Position numbers and translations under genes: made by a program | Shown: one piece after another, positions 1 through 8,551 of the stretch | How positions within the stretch are numbered: the first letter of the stretch is position 1 | Layout: every line of letters starts with the position of its first letter | The notes under the pieces: model-generated | What the model saw: the letters and a program-made list of their open reading frames with translations, nothing else | Databases searched by the model: none | What the model was told of the DNA's origin: nothing | Source: Flagellimonas sediminis | GTDB lineage: Bacteria > Bacteroidota > Bacteroidia > Flavobacteriales > Flavobacteriaceae | Assembly (NCBI RefSeq): GCF_010500845.1 | Contig: NZ_JAAAMI010000012.1 | Coordinates: 1 to 64,000 of the forward strand | Reading direction: 5' to 3' | Length of the DNA stretch: 64,000 nt

Positions 1-95
1 GGTCTCAGGGGTGCAAGCACCCCCTACCCCTCGACTTGCATGTGTTAGGCCTGCCGCTAGCGTTCATCCTGAGCCAGGATCAAACTCTTCATTGT
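1..95 (-). rRNA. rrs: 16S ribosomal RNA, 5' end only (partial)
   Basis: The reverse complement of positions 69-88 is the universal 5' 16S primer site (AGAGTTTGATCCTGGCTCAG). It is followed by the conserved GATGAACGCTAGCGGCAGGC, AACACATGCAAGTCGA, and a Bacteroidota-like V1 helix ending at the window edge. By analogy with E. coli, where that primer site begins at base 8, the mature 5' end falls near position 95. The rest of the rRNA operon lies to the left of the window. Reads toward the left, away from thrS. Confidence 0.96.
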
Positions 96-278
96 ATTTC
101 CTTGAATGTCTGTCCGACACCCGGAAACCCCGAGTCCCCGCATCAAAATGGTTCTTGTTCTCTTTACGCTGTCGTTACAATATGTATATGAACTTCTTTA
201 TTCTAAAACCGAGTCTCAATCTCACTAAATCAATCTTCTCTCGGCTTTGACCGCACTACCTTATCGGTTAAGCGGCTG

Positions 279-308
279 CAAATGTACAACTGTTTTTTAA
301 ACCGGCAA
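279..308 (-). promoter_or_regulatory. rRNA promoter, proximal
   Basis: On the minus strand a -33 TTG (306-308) is followed after 19 bases by the -7 element TACATTTG (279-286), matching the Bacteroidota consensus TTG/TAnnTTTG. The -7 element runs into GCAGCC, as in the two promoters further upstream. It lies about 180 bases before the mature 16S 5' end. Confidence 0.85.
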
Positions 309-402
309 GCTTTTTGAAAAATATTTTCAAGCTTTTTCTTTATCTCAAAACAATCATTTTACAAGAACTTTTTCCTAGAACACCTCGATGTTTTTCGGGC
401 TG

Positions 403-433
403 CAAATGTAAAATGCTTTTTTTGATTACACAA
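403..433 (-). promoter_or_regulatory. rRNA promoter, middle
   Basis: Minus-strand TTG at 431-433, 20-base spacer, and TACATTTG at 403-410 followed by GCAGCCCGAAAAACA. The sequence after the -7 element is nearly identical to that of the distal promoter (540-547), so the initially transcribed region is conserved between the two. Confidence 0.85.
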
Positions 434-539
434 TGCTTTATTTGATATTTTTTTTCAAGCCTTTCCGACTTATCAAAACAGTATGTCAATGAGCTTTTGT
501 ACTAACCTAAAAACAAACCCTTTGTTGTTTTTCGGGCTG

Positions 540-569
540 CAAATGTAACACCCTTTCCATAATATACAA
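540..569 (-). promoter_or_regulatory. rRNA promoter, distal
   Basis: Minus-strand TTG at 567-569, 19-base spacer, TACATTTG at 540-547, again followed by GCAGCCCGAAAAACA. Together with the other two copies it makes a tandem triple promoter with steps of 124 and 137 bases. Confidence 0.85.
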
Positions 570-749
570 GAGTTTTTTTTGCCTTTGCAGCATATTTACA
601 TTCAAGTCACTGAAAACAAAGCCTATAAAAATACAACTTTTTTTAAAACTTCAAAACAACCAAACCTTTCTTATTATATCAAACCAAAAAAGCCAATTAA
701 TTCCACCTTATTATATGTAGAATATTCATGTAAACCTATTATGTAGGTA

Positions 750-779
750 TTGTAGCATCTATACAAGATATTATCTTTG
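750..779 (+). promoter_or_regulatory. Promoter of thrS-infC-rpmI-rplT
   Basis: TTG at 750-752, 19-base spacer, TATCTTTG at 772-779: a full match to the Bacteroidota promoter. Transcription would start near 786, about 29 bases before the thrS ATG. Confidence 0.8.
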
Positions 780-814
780 TCCTCTCGAAAGTAAAACTTA
801 GAAGTTTAAACCAC

Positions 815-2755
815 ATGATAAAGATCACACTACCAGATGGTGCTGTAAAAGAAGTAGAAAAGGGAACTACGCCTATGGACGTTGCCAAAGGTATTAGTGA
901 AGGCTTGGCCAGAAACGTTATTTCAGCCAAATTCAACGATACAACTGTGGAGACCACAACCCCTTTAACGGAAAATGGCTCCCTTACTTTATATACATGG
1001 AATGATGATGAAGGAAAAAAAGCTTTCTGGCATTCCACATCGCATGTGGTGGCTCAAGCTTTGGAGGAAATGTACCCTGGCATTAAACTGACCATTGGGC
1101 CAGCTATTGACAATGGCTTTTATTATGATGTAGATTTTGGCGACCAATCCATCTCAGAAAAGGATTTACCCGAAATTGAAAAGAAAGCCTTGGAAATTGC
1201 CCGCGGGAAGTTTGACTATAAAATGAGGAGCGTTTCCAAAGCAGATGCCCTTAACTATTATAAGAACCAAGGCAATGAATATAAGGTAGAGCTTATTGAA
1301 AACCTGGAGGACGGAACCATTACCTTTTGTGACCATAGTACCTTTACCGACCTTTGTCGTGGAGGACACATTCCAAACACCGGAATCATAAAGGCCATAA
1401 AGTTGTTGAGTGTTGCAGGGGCCTATTGGCGTGGTGATGAAAAAAACAAACAATTGACCAGGGTATATGGTATTTCTTTTCCTAAGCAAAAAGAGCTTAC
1501 CGAATACCTTGAACTTTTGGAAGAGGCCAAAAAGAGGGACCACCGTAAATTAGGGAAGGAACTGGAGCTTTTCACTTTCTCACAAAAAGTAGGTCAAGGT
1601 CTTCCTTTGTGGTTACCGAAAGGTGCGGCTTTAAGAGAGCGTTTGGAGCAGTTTTTAAAGAAGGCACAAAAGAAGGCCGGTTATGAAATGGTGGTCACTC
1701 CCCATATCGGGCAAAAGGAACTATATGTTACTTCTGGGCATTATGCCAAATATGGTGCGGATAGTTTTCAACCCATTCATACCCCAAAAGAGGATGAGGA
1801 GTTTTTGTTGAAACCAATGAACTGTCCCCATCACTGTGAAATATACAACAGCCATCCGTTCAGTTATAAAGATTTGCCTAAACGCTATGCCGAGTTCGGT
1901 ACTGTATATAGGTATGAACAAAGTGGAGAGCTACACGGTCTTACCCGTGTACGAGGGTTTACACAAGATGACGCCCACATTTTTTGCACCAACGAACAGT
2001 TGAACGACGAGTTCAAAAATGTGATCGACCTTACCTTATATGTATTGAATTCTTTGGGCTTCAACAATTTTACTGCCCAGGTTTCGGTACGTGACCTGGA
2101 ACATCCTGAAAAATATATCGGAAATGCCGAGGATTGGGAGAAAGCCGAACAGGCCATTATCGACGCAGCGGAGGAAAAAGGACTGAAATATGTGGTGGAA
2201 AGTGGTGAAGCAGCATTTTACGGACCAAAGCTCGACTTTATGGTGAAGGATGCCCTTGGCCGTAATTGGCAGTTGGGTACCATTCAGGTTGATTATAACT
2301 TACCGAAACGTTTTGACCTTACCTATAAAGGAAGTGATAATGAACTGCACCGCCCCGTTATGATTCACCGCGCGCCGTTTGGTAGTATGGAACGTTTTGT
2401 GGCGTTATTGCTGGAACACACTGGGGGTAACTTCCCGCTGTGGCTCATTCCGGTACAGGCTATTGTATTGCCCGTCAGTGAGAAACATGAAAAATATGCC
2501 GAAAAAGTTTTGAATTCACTGGAAAATGACGAAATTCGCGCGCTCATTGATAAGAGGAATGAAACGGTAGGGAAAAAAATCCGTGAGGCCGAACTCAAAA
2601 AAATCCCGTTCATGTTGATCGTCGGGGAGCAAGAAGAAGCTTCCGGAACCATATCGGTAAGAAGGCATGGGGGAGAGGATTTGGGAAGCCTGAGCACCGA
2701 TACATTTTCCGACTTGGTATCTACTGAAATAAATAGTACCTTAAAGTCGTTCTAA
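815..2755 (+). CDS. thrS: Threonine--tRNA ligase
   Basis: Charges tRNA-Thr with threonine in the cytoplasm. The 646 residues show the class II threonyl-tRNA synthetase layout: N-terminal TGS domain (about 1-60), editing domain (about 65-240) with HSTSHV and the downstream CRGGH metal-site motif, catalytic core with MNCPHHC and the class II arginine motif YRYEQSGEL, and a C-terminal anticodon-binding domain from about residue 540. Length is normal for the family. The ATG at 815 fits the promoter at 750-779. It is the first gene of the translation operon thrS-infC-rpmI-rplT, an order common in bacteria. Confidence 0.97.
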   Translation: MIKITLPDGAVKEVEKGTTPMDVAKGISEGLARNVISAKFNDTTVETTTPLTENGSLTLYTWNDDEGKKAFWHSTSHVVAQALEEMYPGIKLTIGPAIDNGFYYDVDFGDQSISEKDLPEIEKKALEIARGKFDYKMRSVSKADALNYYKNQGNEYKVELIENLEDGTITFCDHSTFTDLCRGGHIPNTGIIKAIKLLSVAGAYWRGDEKNKQLTRVYGISFPKQKELTEYLELLEEAKKRDHRKLGKELELFTFSQKVGQGLPLWLPKGAALRERLEQFLKKAQKKAGYEMVVTPHIGQKELYVTSGHYAKYGADSFQPIHTPKEDEEFLLKPMNCPHHCEIYNSHPFSYKDLPKRYAEFGTVYRYEQSGELHGLTRVRGFTQDDAHIFCTNEQLNDEFKNVIDLTLYVLNSLGFNNFTAQVSVRDLEHPEKYIGNAEDWEKAEQAIIDAAEEKGLKYVVESGEAAFYGPKLDFMVKDALGRNWQLGTIQVDYNLPKRFDLTYKGSDNELHRPVMIHRAPFGSMERFVALLLEHTGGNFPLWLIPVQAIVLPVSEKHEKYAEKVLNSLENDEIRALIDKRNETVGKKIREAELKKIPFMLIVGEQEEASGTISVRRHGGEDLGSLSTDTFSDLVSTEINSTLKSF

Positions 2756-2785
2756 AAAATCAAGTTTAACTAAAAAGTATACGTC

Positions 2786-3343
2786 ATAGCAATACGAAGA
2801 AAATTTAAGCCCCAACCACAGAGGGAGAACAAAAACCCTCACAATATCAATGAAAAAATTAAAGCCCGCGAAGTAAGGTTGGTGGGCGATAATGTGGAGA
2901 TGGGTGTTTATCCCATTGCAAAAGCAATGGAAATGGCCAACGAACAAGAATTGGATTTGGTGGAAATTTCGCCCAATGCCAATCCTCCCGTTTGTAAGAT
3001 TATCGATTACAAAAAGTTCCTTTACGAACAAAAGAAAAGGGACAAGGCCCTAAAGGCCAAGGCAACCAAAGTGATCATCAAGGAAATTAGGTTTGGTCCG
3101 CAGACAGATGACCATGATTATGATTTCAAGAAGCGACATGCGGAAAAATTCTTGAAGGAGGGTGCCAAACTAAAAGCCTACGTGTTCTTTAAGGGGCGTT
3201 CCATCGTTTACAAGGATCAAGGTGAAATTTTGTTGCTCAAGCTTGCCCAAGAATTGGAAGAATGGGGCAAAGTGGAGCAAATGCCTAAATTGGAAGGAAA
3301 GCGTATGACCATGTTCATCGCGCCCAAGCCAAACAAGAAATAA
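2786..3343 (+). CDS. infC: Translation initiation factor IF-3, non-canonical AUA start
   Basis: IF-3 keeps the 30S subunit free and proofreads start codon and initiator tRNA. The conserved IF3-N sequence ([17 protein letters not shown]) is encoded upstream of the first TTG in frame (2879), so a start there would cut into the domain. Upstream of that TTG the frame is open from 2774, after the TAA at 2771-2773, and contains no ATG, GTG or TTG. An AUA at 2786 gives [12 protein letters not shown], which resembles flavobacterial IF-3 N-termini; AUA at 2792 is a less likely alternative. Rare starts in infC (AUU in E. coli) support autoregulation by IF-3 itself. The IF3-C domain ([30 protein letters not shown]) is complete. 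About 185 residues, second gene of the operon. Confidence 0.92.
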   Translation: MAIRRKFKPQPQRENKNPHNINEKIKAREVRLVGDNVEMGVYPIAKAMEMANEQELDLVEISPNANPPVCKIIDYKKFLYEQKKRDKALKAKATKVIIKEIRFGPQTDDHDYDFKKRHAEKFLKEGAKLKAYVFFKGRSIVYKDQGEILLLKLAQELEEWGKVEQMPKLEGKRMTMFIAPKPNKK

Positions 3344-3349
3344 AAAATA

Positions 3350-3365
3350 CTGAACCTTTGTTCAG
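3350..3365 (+). promoter_or_regulatory. Small hairpin in the infC-rpmI gap
   Basis: CTGAAC, a 4-base loop and GTTCAG form a perfect 6-bp stem six bases after the infC stop codon, within the 54-base gap before rpmI. There is no U-run, so it is not a terminator. It could be an RNA processing site or part of a ribosomal-protein (L20-type) control element; function not shown. Confidence 0.35.
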
Positions 3366-3397
3366 CATAATAATAAGCGGAGTTAAAAACTAGGAAA

Positions 3398-3595
3398 ATG
3401 CCTAAGATGAAAACAAAATCCAGTGCCAAAAAGCGATTTAAGCTTACCGGTTCTGGTAAAATCAAGAGAAAGCACGCTTTTAAGAGTCACATCTTGACCA
3501 AAAAGTCTAAAAAGCGTAAGCTAAAGCTGACTCATTCCACGTTGGTACACCCATCAGATGAGAACAGCGTATTGGAACAATTGCGTTTAAAATAA
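3398..3595 (+). CDS. rpmI: 50S ribosomal protein L35
   Basis: Small basic protein of the large ribosomal subunit, 65 residues. It opens with [20 protein letters not shown] and has the [24 protein letters not shown] core typical of bacterial L35. Third gene of the thrS operon, between infC and rplT as in most bacteria. The downstream gap of 90 bases carries a short GGGA/TCCC-type complementarity but no terminator, so rplT is probably cotranscribed. Confidence 0.96.
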   Translation: MPKMKTKSSAKKRFKLTGSGKIKRKHAFKSHILTKKSKKRKLKLTHSTLVHPSDENSVLEQLRLK

Positions 3596-3685
3596 TTGTT
3601 CAATCGGTACATTATTTATTAACCCTGGAGTTAGGCCATTAAAGTTCCCGTTTTTGGGACGCCTACTACAAAAAAATGAAACATT

Positions 3686-4030
3686 ATGCCAAGATCAGTA
3701 AATTCAGTTGCTTCACGCGCTAGGAGAAAAAAAGTGATGAAGCAGGCCAAAGGTTACTTTGGAAGACGTAAAAACGTTTGGACAGTAGCCAAAAATGCGG
3801 TAGAAAAAGCAATGCTATATGCTTACCGCGATAGAAAGACCAAAAAACGTAACTTCCGTTCCCTATGGATCACCCGTATCAACGCCGGTACCAGATTGCA
3901 CGGAATGTCTTACTCTCAATTCATGGGAAAAATCAAATCCAATGGAATCGAACTTAACAGAAAAGTTCTTGCGGATTTGGCCATGAACCACCCAGATGCC
4001 TTCAAGGCCATCGTGGAAAGAGTAAAATAA
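3686..4030 (+). CDS. rplT: 50S ribosomal protein L20
   Basis: RNA-binding protein needed early in assembly of the 50S subunit. 114 residues beginning [20 protein letters not shown], with the conserved [10 protein letters not shown] and [17 protein letters not shown] segments. Last gene of the operon; a rho-independent terminator follows 30 bases after the stop. In several bacteria L20 represses its own operon by binding mRNA; whether this happens here is not evident from sequence alone. Confidence 0.97.
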   Translation: MPRSVNSVASRARRKKVMKQAKGYFGRRKNVWTVAKNAVEKAMLYAYRDRKTKKRNFRSLWITRINAGTRLHGMSYSQFMGKIKSNGIELNRKVLADLAMNHPDAFKAIVERVK

Positions 4031-4060
4031 AAATCAATATAAACTTACCCCGCTTATTAA

Positions 4061-4086
4061 AAATCCCGCCTAGTGCGGGATTTTTA
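4061..4086 (+). terminator. Rho-independent terminator after rplT
   Basis: AAATCCCGC, loop CTAGT, GCGGGATTTTT: a GC-rich stem followed by a run of T. It closes the thrS-infC-rpmI-rplT unit. Confidence 0.88.
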
Positions 4087-4235
4087 ATTTATTGGCCTAA
4101 AACAAGTTGGATACGTATTATTCGAATTGATTCGAATGGCTCTGTTTTTTCGTTTTGATCAAAAATATACAAACCAATTTTCGTCCGATATTAGCTTTTT
4201 GAATTGTTCATTGAAAATTGCAAATTGACAATTGC

Positions 4236-4658
4236 TTACAGTCCAAAAGCAGTGATGACCAACCTTCTTCCCGAGGCGTGGTTGCGGTGTTCACAAAGAT
4301 AAATTCCCTGCCAAATTCCCATATTCGATCGTCCGTGGGTAATCGGAATCTGAACCGAGGCTCCCATCAAAGATGCCTTGATATGCGCAGGCATGTCATC
4401 TGGCCCTTCGTAATTGTGCACATAATAAGGAGCATTTTCGGGTACCATCTTGTTCATATGACTTTCAAAATCCTTGCGAACAGTTGGATCGGCGTTTTCA
4501 TTAATAGTTAAACTGGCAGACGTATGCTTGATGAATACCTGCAACATTCCCGTTCCAATCTTACCGATCTCTGGCAATGACTCCAAAACAGTTTCCGTAA
4601 TTAAATGGAAGCCTCTCTTGTAAGGTCTCAATTGTATTTCCTTTTGATAAAAATGCAT
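4236..4658 (-). CDS. YjbQ family (UPF0047) protein, probable secondary thiamine-phosphate synthase
   Basis: About 140 residues starting MHFYQKEIQLRPYKRGFHLI; upstream in-frame codons are not conserved in the family, so the ATG at 4658 was chosen. The family signature is present: HTSASLTINENADPTVRKD near the middle and a C-terminal GIYLCEHRNHASGRRL with conserved His/Arg. E. coli YjbQ complements thiE mutants and is annotated as a secondary thiamine-phosphate synthase, but its true function is not settled. Single gene, divergent from the HAD phosphatase at 4758 and convergent with rplT. Confidence 0.88.
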   Translation of the reverse strand: MHFYQKEIQLRPYKRGFHLITETVLESLPEIGKIGTGMLQVFIKHTSASLTINENADPTVRKDFESHMNKMVPENAPYYVHNYEGPDDMPAHIKASLMGASVQIPITHGRSNMGIWQGIYLCEHRNHASGRRLVITAFGL

Positions 4659-4757
4659 GTTTGTGATACTGATTCTGCACGAAATTAATACAAACTTTAC
4701 CAAACAACCATGATTCTTTGATTGGAAGGGAATACCTTTGCAGCTTAATTTTTTAGC

Positions 4758-5549
4758 ATGGACCTATCACAGATAAAAATGGTGGTTTCCGATATGGACG
4801 GCACTTTGTTGAATTCCAACCACGAAGTGAGCCCTCGTTTCTTTGAAATTTTCAAAGAGCTACAAAAAAGGAACATCACCTTTGTTGCCGCCAGTGGAAG
4901 ACAATACCACAGCATGATAGACAAGTTGGATTCCATTAAGGATGAGATTATAGTGATAGCCGAAAATGGTGCCTTGGTAAAACAACAGGGAAAAGCATTG
5001 CTGACCACCCCTATTGATGGATCCGAGGTAAACCGTATTTTGGAAACCGTAGCTCCTTTGGAAAATGTGCACCCAGTGCTCTGCTGCCAAAACAACGCCT
5101 TTGTAGGAGGGGATTCCGATGCCTTCATCACCATGCTAAAGGAATATTACTCCGAGTTTCAGATTGTTAAAGACCAATCACGAGTAGATGATGAAGTCCT
5201 AAAAATTGCCATTTACCATTTTGAAAGCTCTGAAAGGTTCATTTATCCCGCGGTAAAACATTTGGAAAGCGAGCTGAAGGTAAAAGTATCCGGGGCCAAT
5301 TGGGTAGATGTGTCCGATATGAACGCCCACAAGGGCTATGCCTTGCAAAAAGTGATGGAGCAACATATTGTAGCTCCCCATGAGATTATGGTGTTTGGCG
5401 ATTACAACAATGATCTTGAAATGTTGGAACTTTCCGAATACAGTTTTGCCATGGCCAATGCCCACCCCAATGTGCTAAAGACTGCCAAATACAAAACCAC
5501 CAGCAATAACGATTTTGGGGTAGAACGCGTTTTGGAAAAACTGCTCTAG
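4758..5549 (+). CDS. HAD-superfamily hydrolase, Cof/YidA-type sugar phosphatase
   Basis: 263 residues with the HAD motifs in order: DMDGTLLN near the N-terminus (nucleophile Asp and general acid Asp), AASGRQY as motif II, a conserved Lys within DEVLKIAIY, and GDYNNDLEML as motif IV, which binds magnesium. The large insertion between motifs II and IV (about residues 80-185) is the type C2b cap of Cof-like phosphatases, which act on sugar phosphates and other small phosphomonoesters. A TACCTTTG element at 4733-4740 may be its -7 promoter box. The 3' end overlaps the convergent gene at 5546 by four bases. Confidence 0.88.
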   Translation: MDLSQIKMVVSDMDGTLLNSNHEVSPRFFEIFKELQKRNITFVAASGRQYHSMIDKLDSIKDEIIVIAENGALVKQQGKALLTTPIDGSEVNRILETVAPLENVHPVLCCQNNAFVGGDSDAFITMLKEYYSEFQIVKDQSRVDDEVLKIAIYHFESSERFIYPAVKHLESELKVKVSGANWVDVSDMNAHKGYALQKVMEQHIVAPHEIMVFGDYNNDLEMLELSEYSFAMANAHPNVLKTAKYKTTSNNDFGVERVLEKLL

Positions 5550-6868
5550 GTTTTCTGTTTCTTCTTCCTTGCGGCAGGGAATAAAACGTTGTTCAAAATC
5601 AATCGATATCCAGGTGAAGTGGGATGAAGGTCCAGCTCTGTTTTGGGATCCCCTACCCTATGTTGGTAATCTTCCGGGTCATGGCCTCCATAAAATGTAA
5701 AAAAGCCCTTTCCTTTGATGCCATGGATATAACGGGCCTCTCCATTGATCTTGTTTTCCCCCAACACCATCACGGTTGGCTTTATCTCATCCCTTGCAAA
5801 GGCGGTGGTCTGGCCCATAAACCCTTTCACCAAACTGGTGTGGTTCTGCGTTAACATGGTAGGTACAGGATCCCACTTGGCCGAAAACTCCATCAACGAA
5901 AAATAATCGGATTCCTTGGGAACGTTGCCACGCCTGTTGGTCATATCTATGGAAGAAAATTCATAACGCAATGGGTTCCGTTCCAGAATAAAATTGGTGA
6001 AGGCAAAGGTGTTTCCAAATTCCAGCTTGGCTTGGTAATTGGCATCCGAAGGGTCACCATCGAACATAGGTTCGCAGATATCCACATTTTCGGCAGCCAG
6101 GGCAATATCAAAACTGTCGGTTGCAGAACACATGGCGAACATAAAACCTCCCCCAATGACATAATTCCTGATTTTCAGGGCCACGGCCAGTTTTTCATCC
6201 GATACCTTGGAGTAACCCAGTTTTTGCGCCAATGCCTCTGCTTCCTCCTTGGCTTCAATATACCATGGTGCCGCTCTGTAATGTCCGTAGAACCTACCAT
6301 ATTGACCCGTAAAATCTTCATGGTGAAGGTGCAACCAATCGTACAAAGCCAATTTATCTCCCAAGACTTCCTCATCGTAAATGGTGGTATAAGGGATTTC
6401 TGCATAAGTCAGTACCATGGTAACGGCATCGTCCCAAGGTTGGTTTTCCTTTGGGGAATACACCGCAATTTGAGGGGCCTTTTCCAAAATTACGGCATCT
6501 TGGTTTTGGGAAGGGCTGCTGATCTCATCCAAAATCTGTTCTGCCTGCCCGTCAGATAATACTTCAAAGGAAACTCCCCTGATTTGGCATTCCTTTCGTA
6601 TGGCATCCCCATCGGGCAGTAAAAAAGAACCTCCACGATAGTTGAGCAACCATTGTACCTTTTGTTGTTTGGTAAGTACCCAATAGGTAATTCCGTAGGC
6701 TTTCAAATGGTTTTCCTGACCTTCGGCATCCATGGGAATAAGAATGACGGAGGCGAAGGACTTTCCGATCAATAAGAAAAATAAAAGAATCGTGAGATTT
6801 CTCGCGTTAGCTCGAAATGACAAGTATTTGAGAATTTTAGAACGGTACGTCATTATCATCTGGGTCAT
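5546..6868 (-). CDS. Secreted protein of the Bacteroidota family often labelled asparagine synthetase B
   Basis: About 440 residues. Related flavobacterial proteins are annotated asparagine synthetase B, but there is no N-terminal catalytic Cys of a glutaminase and no recognisable PP-loop SGGxDS motif, so that function is not supported. The N-terminus has a hydrophobic stretch (TILLFFLLIGKSFA) read as a signal peptide, so the protein is probably periplasmic. The core contains YRGGSFLLPDG, HHEDFTGQYGRFYG, GGGFMFAMCSATDSFD and FTFYGGHDPEDYQH; H/D/C-rich stretches hint at an enzyme. The front of the gene overlaps the dnaB stop; ATGs at 6868, 6859 and 6853 are possible starts. A dispersed palindromic repeat (6791-6825) is translated as part of the signal peptide n-region. 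Function unknown. Confidence 0.7.
   Translation of the reverse strand: MTQMIMTYRSKILKYLSFRANARNLTILLFFLLIGKSFASVILIPMDAEGQENHLKAYGITYWVLTKQQKVQWLLNYRGGSFLLPDGDAIRKECQIRGVSFEVLSDGQAEQILDEISSPSQNQDAVILEKAPQIAVYSPKENQPWDDAVTMVLTYAEIPYTTIYDEEVLGDKLALYDWLHLHHEDFTGQYGRFYGHYRAAPWYIEAKEEAEALAQKLGYSKVSDEKLAVALKIRNYVIGGGFMFAMCSATDSFDIALAAENVDICEPMFDGDPSDANYQAKLEFGNTFAFTNFILERNPLRYEFSSIDMTNRRGNVPKESDYFSLMEFSAKWDPVPTMLTQNHTSLVKGFMGQTTAFARDEIKPTVMVLGENKINGEARYIHGIKGKGFFTFYGGHDPEDYQHRVGDPKTELDLHPTSPGYRLILNNVLFPAARKKKQKT
6791..6825 (-). repeat. Dispersed REP-like palindromic repeat inside a coding region
   Basis: On the minus strand it contains TGTCATTTCGAGC, a TAAC loop and GCGAGAAATCTCACG, an imperfect stem-loop (ATTTC..GC paired with GC..GAAAT). 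This sequence type (TCATTTCGAGnnnnnnCGAGAAATCT) is, to my knowledge, a recurrent intergenic repeat in flavobacterial genomes. Here it is in frame within the 5' end of the gene at 5546-6868, giving the residues SFRANARNL. I noticed no second copy in the window. Confidence 0.6.
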
Positions 6869-8384
6869 CGTCACTGTTCATTGCGCTGCCAAATGCTTCG
6901 TTCGCACTAGGGAACTTTGGCGTAGCAAAGGGATTTTCTTCATCCGCATTCATCTTCGATTGGAATTCGAATGGGGAATCAAAGTCATCCAAGTTATCAA
7001 ATTTACCCAGAGCACCCACAAATTTTAACCTAATATTATCCAGACCGCCATTACGGTGCTTGGCCACAATGAACTCTGCTTGACCTTGGGTTGGGGTGCG
7101 TTCCTCATCGTCCCATTCGTCAATTTTATAGTATTCCGGCCTGTAGATGAAGGATACAATATCCGCATCCTGCTCAATGGCACCAGATTCCCTAAGGTCG
7201 GAAAGTATGGGGCGTTTGCTACCACCACGAGTCTCCACCGCCCTTGAAAGCTGGGAAAGGGCAATCACTGGAACATCCAATTCTTTGGCCAAAGCTTTCA
7301 GGTTACGGGAAATGGTGGAAATCTCCTGTTCACGGTTTCCTCCTTTTTGGCTACCACCGGCCGTCATCAACTGCAAGTAATCGATAATGATGAGCTTGAT
7401 CTTATGTTGCGAAGCCAATCGGCGTGCCTTTGCCCGAAGGTCAAAAATGGAAAGCGAAGGAGTATCATCAATGAACAAAGGTGCTTTTTCCAAAGCTTTA
7501 ACCTTTACGTTCAACTGTTCCCACTCGTGCTTTTCCAGTTTACCAGTCCTTAACTTTTCTGATGAAAGACCGGTTTCTGAAGAAATCAAACGGGTAATCA
7601 ACTGTACGGATGACATCTCCAAGGAGAAAAAAGCCACCGCATTACCCGAATTAACGGCAATGTTTCGGGCCATGGACAAAGTCAACGCAGTTTTACCCAT
7701 ACCTGGTCTTGCCGCAACAATGATCAAATCACTGGGCTGCCAACCGGAGGTCAACCGATCAAGTTTATCAAATCCCGATGGAATCCCACTTAACCCTTCC
7801 TTATTGGAGATTTCCTCAATTTTCTTTTTGGCTTGGATCACCAAATTTTGGGCGGTCTCCGCAGAACGCTTCAAATTGCCTTGGGTTACCTCGTACAATT
7901 TAGCTTCGGCATTATCCAACAAATCGAAAACATCTGTGGAATCGCTATAAGCGTCCTCAATAATTTCACTGGAAATTTTAATGAGGCTCCTTTGAATATA
8001 TTTTTGGAGAATGATCCTGGCGTGAAACTCAATATGTGCCGAAGAAGCCACTTTTTGGGTGAGCTTTATAAGATAAAAATCCCCTCCTGCGGCTTCCAGC
8101 CTGCCATCTTTCTTTAATTGCGAGGAAACGGTTAATAAATCCACCGGTTCCGAAGATTCGAACAATTTGAAGATGGCCTCGTAAATATACTTGTGGGCAT
8201 CCTTGTAGAACACATCCTGATGAAGAATATCGATCACTTCATCCACCCCCTTCTTGTCAATCATCATAGCACCTAACACAACCTCCTCTAAATCAACAGC
8301 TTGTGGAGGTATTTTTCCTTTCTCAAGGCTAATAAGAGTAGATTTGTCCACTCGGTGTCCGATGACGGGGCTAGGCTTGTCCAT
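6837..8384 (-). CDS. dnaB: Replicative DNA helicase DnaB
   Basis: Unwinds DNA ahead of the replisome as a hexamer. 515 residues: N-terminal DnaB domain (VDLEEVVLGAMMIDKKGVDEVIDIL), linker, then the RecA-like domain with Walker A GMGKTAL, Walker B LIIIDYLQLM and the conserved QEISTISRNLKALAKEL and SDLRESGAIEQDAD motifs. No intein is present. The C-terminus is a long acidic tail (DDDPDDNDVPF), as in many Bacteroidota DnaB proteins. The ATG at 8384 gives the usual N-terminus. Its 3' end overlaps the start of the following gene. Confidence 0.97.
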   Translation of the reverse strand: MDKPSPVIGHRVDKSTLISLEKGKIPPQAVDLEEVVLGAMMIDKKGVDEVIDILHQDVFYKDAHKYIYEAIFKLFESSEPVDLLTVSSQLKKDGRLEAAGGDFYLIKLTQKVASSAHIEFHARIILQKYIQRSLIKISSEIIEDAYSDSTDVFDLLDNAEAKLYEVTQGNLKRSAETAQNLVIQAKKKIEEISNKEGLSGIPSGFDKLDRLTSGWQPSDLIIVAARPGMGKTALTLSMARNIAVNSGNAVAFFSLEMSSVQLITRLISSETGLSSEKLRTGKLEKHEWEQLNVKVKALEKAPLFIDDTPSLSIFDLRAKARRLASQHKIKLIIIDYLQLMTAGGSQKGGNREQEISTISRNLKALAKELDVPVIALSQLSRAVETRGGSKRPILSDLRESGAIEQDADIVSFIYRPEYYKIDEWDDEERTPTQGQAEFIVAKHRNGGLDNIRLKFVGALGKFDNLDDFDSPFEFQSKMNADEENPFATPKFPSANEAFGSAMNSDDDPDDNDVPF

Positions 8385-8551
8385 GAATGCGAAAGTAGCT
8401 AATTAACCTTTAGTTAACTTTAAAATTGACGGAAGCGATTTCCACAGGTACTCAACAAATAAAATGTTGATAACTAAAAATACCTGTTAATAACATAAAA
8501 AAAATACGGGTTATAACCTAATTCCAAAGGTTAACCTCTGAAAACCATGAC

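Larger units (their letters stand above)
96..749. other. AT-rich rRNA leader and promoter region, no gene
   Basis: About 650 bases without a convincing coding region. It holds the 16S precursor leader (96-278) and three minus-strand promoters (279-308, 403-433, 540-569), annotated separately. From about 570 to 749 there is only AT-rich sequence with A and T tracts, which could act as an UP-like element for the outermost rRNA promoter; nothing else is recognisable there. A short plus-strand frame at the left end runs through the rRNA and is not a gene. Confidence 0.75.

Noticed and set aside
11..250. Plus-strand frame across the 16S 5' end
   Set aside because: It overlaps rRNA sequence in antisense and the rRNA leader; not protein-coding.
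2879..3343. infC starting at the first TTG in frame (2879)
   Set aside because: It would remove about 30 residues including conserved IF3-N sequence; the reading frame is open and conserved-looking further upstream.
8430..8500. TTTCCACAGG and AT-rich sequence beside dnaB, resembling part of a replication origin
   Set aside because: Only one weak DnaA-box-like site (TTTCCACA, not TTATnCACA), no cluster and no dnaA or dnaN nearby.
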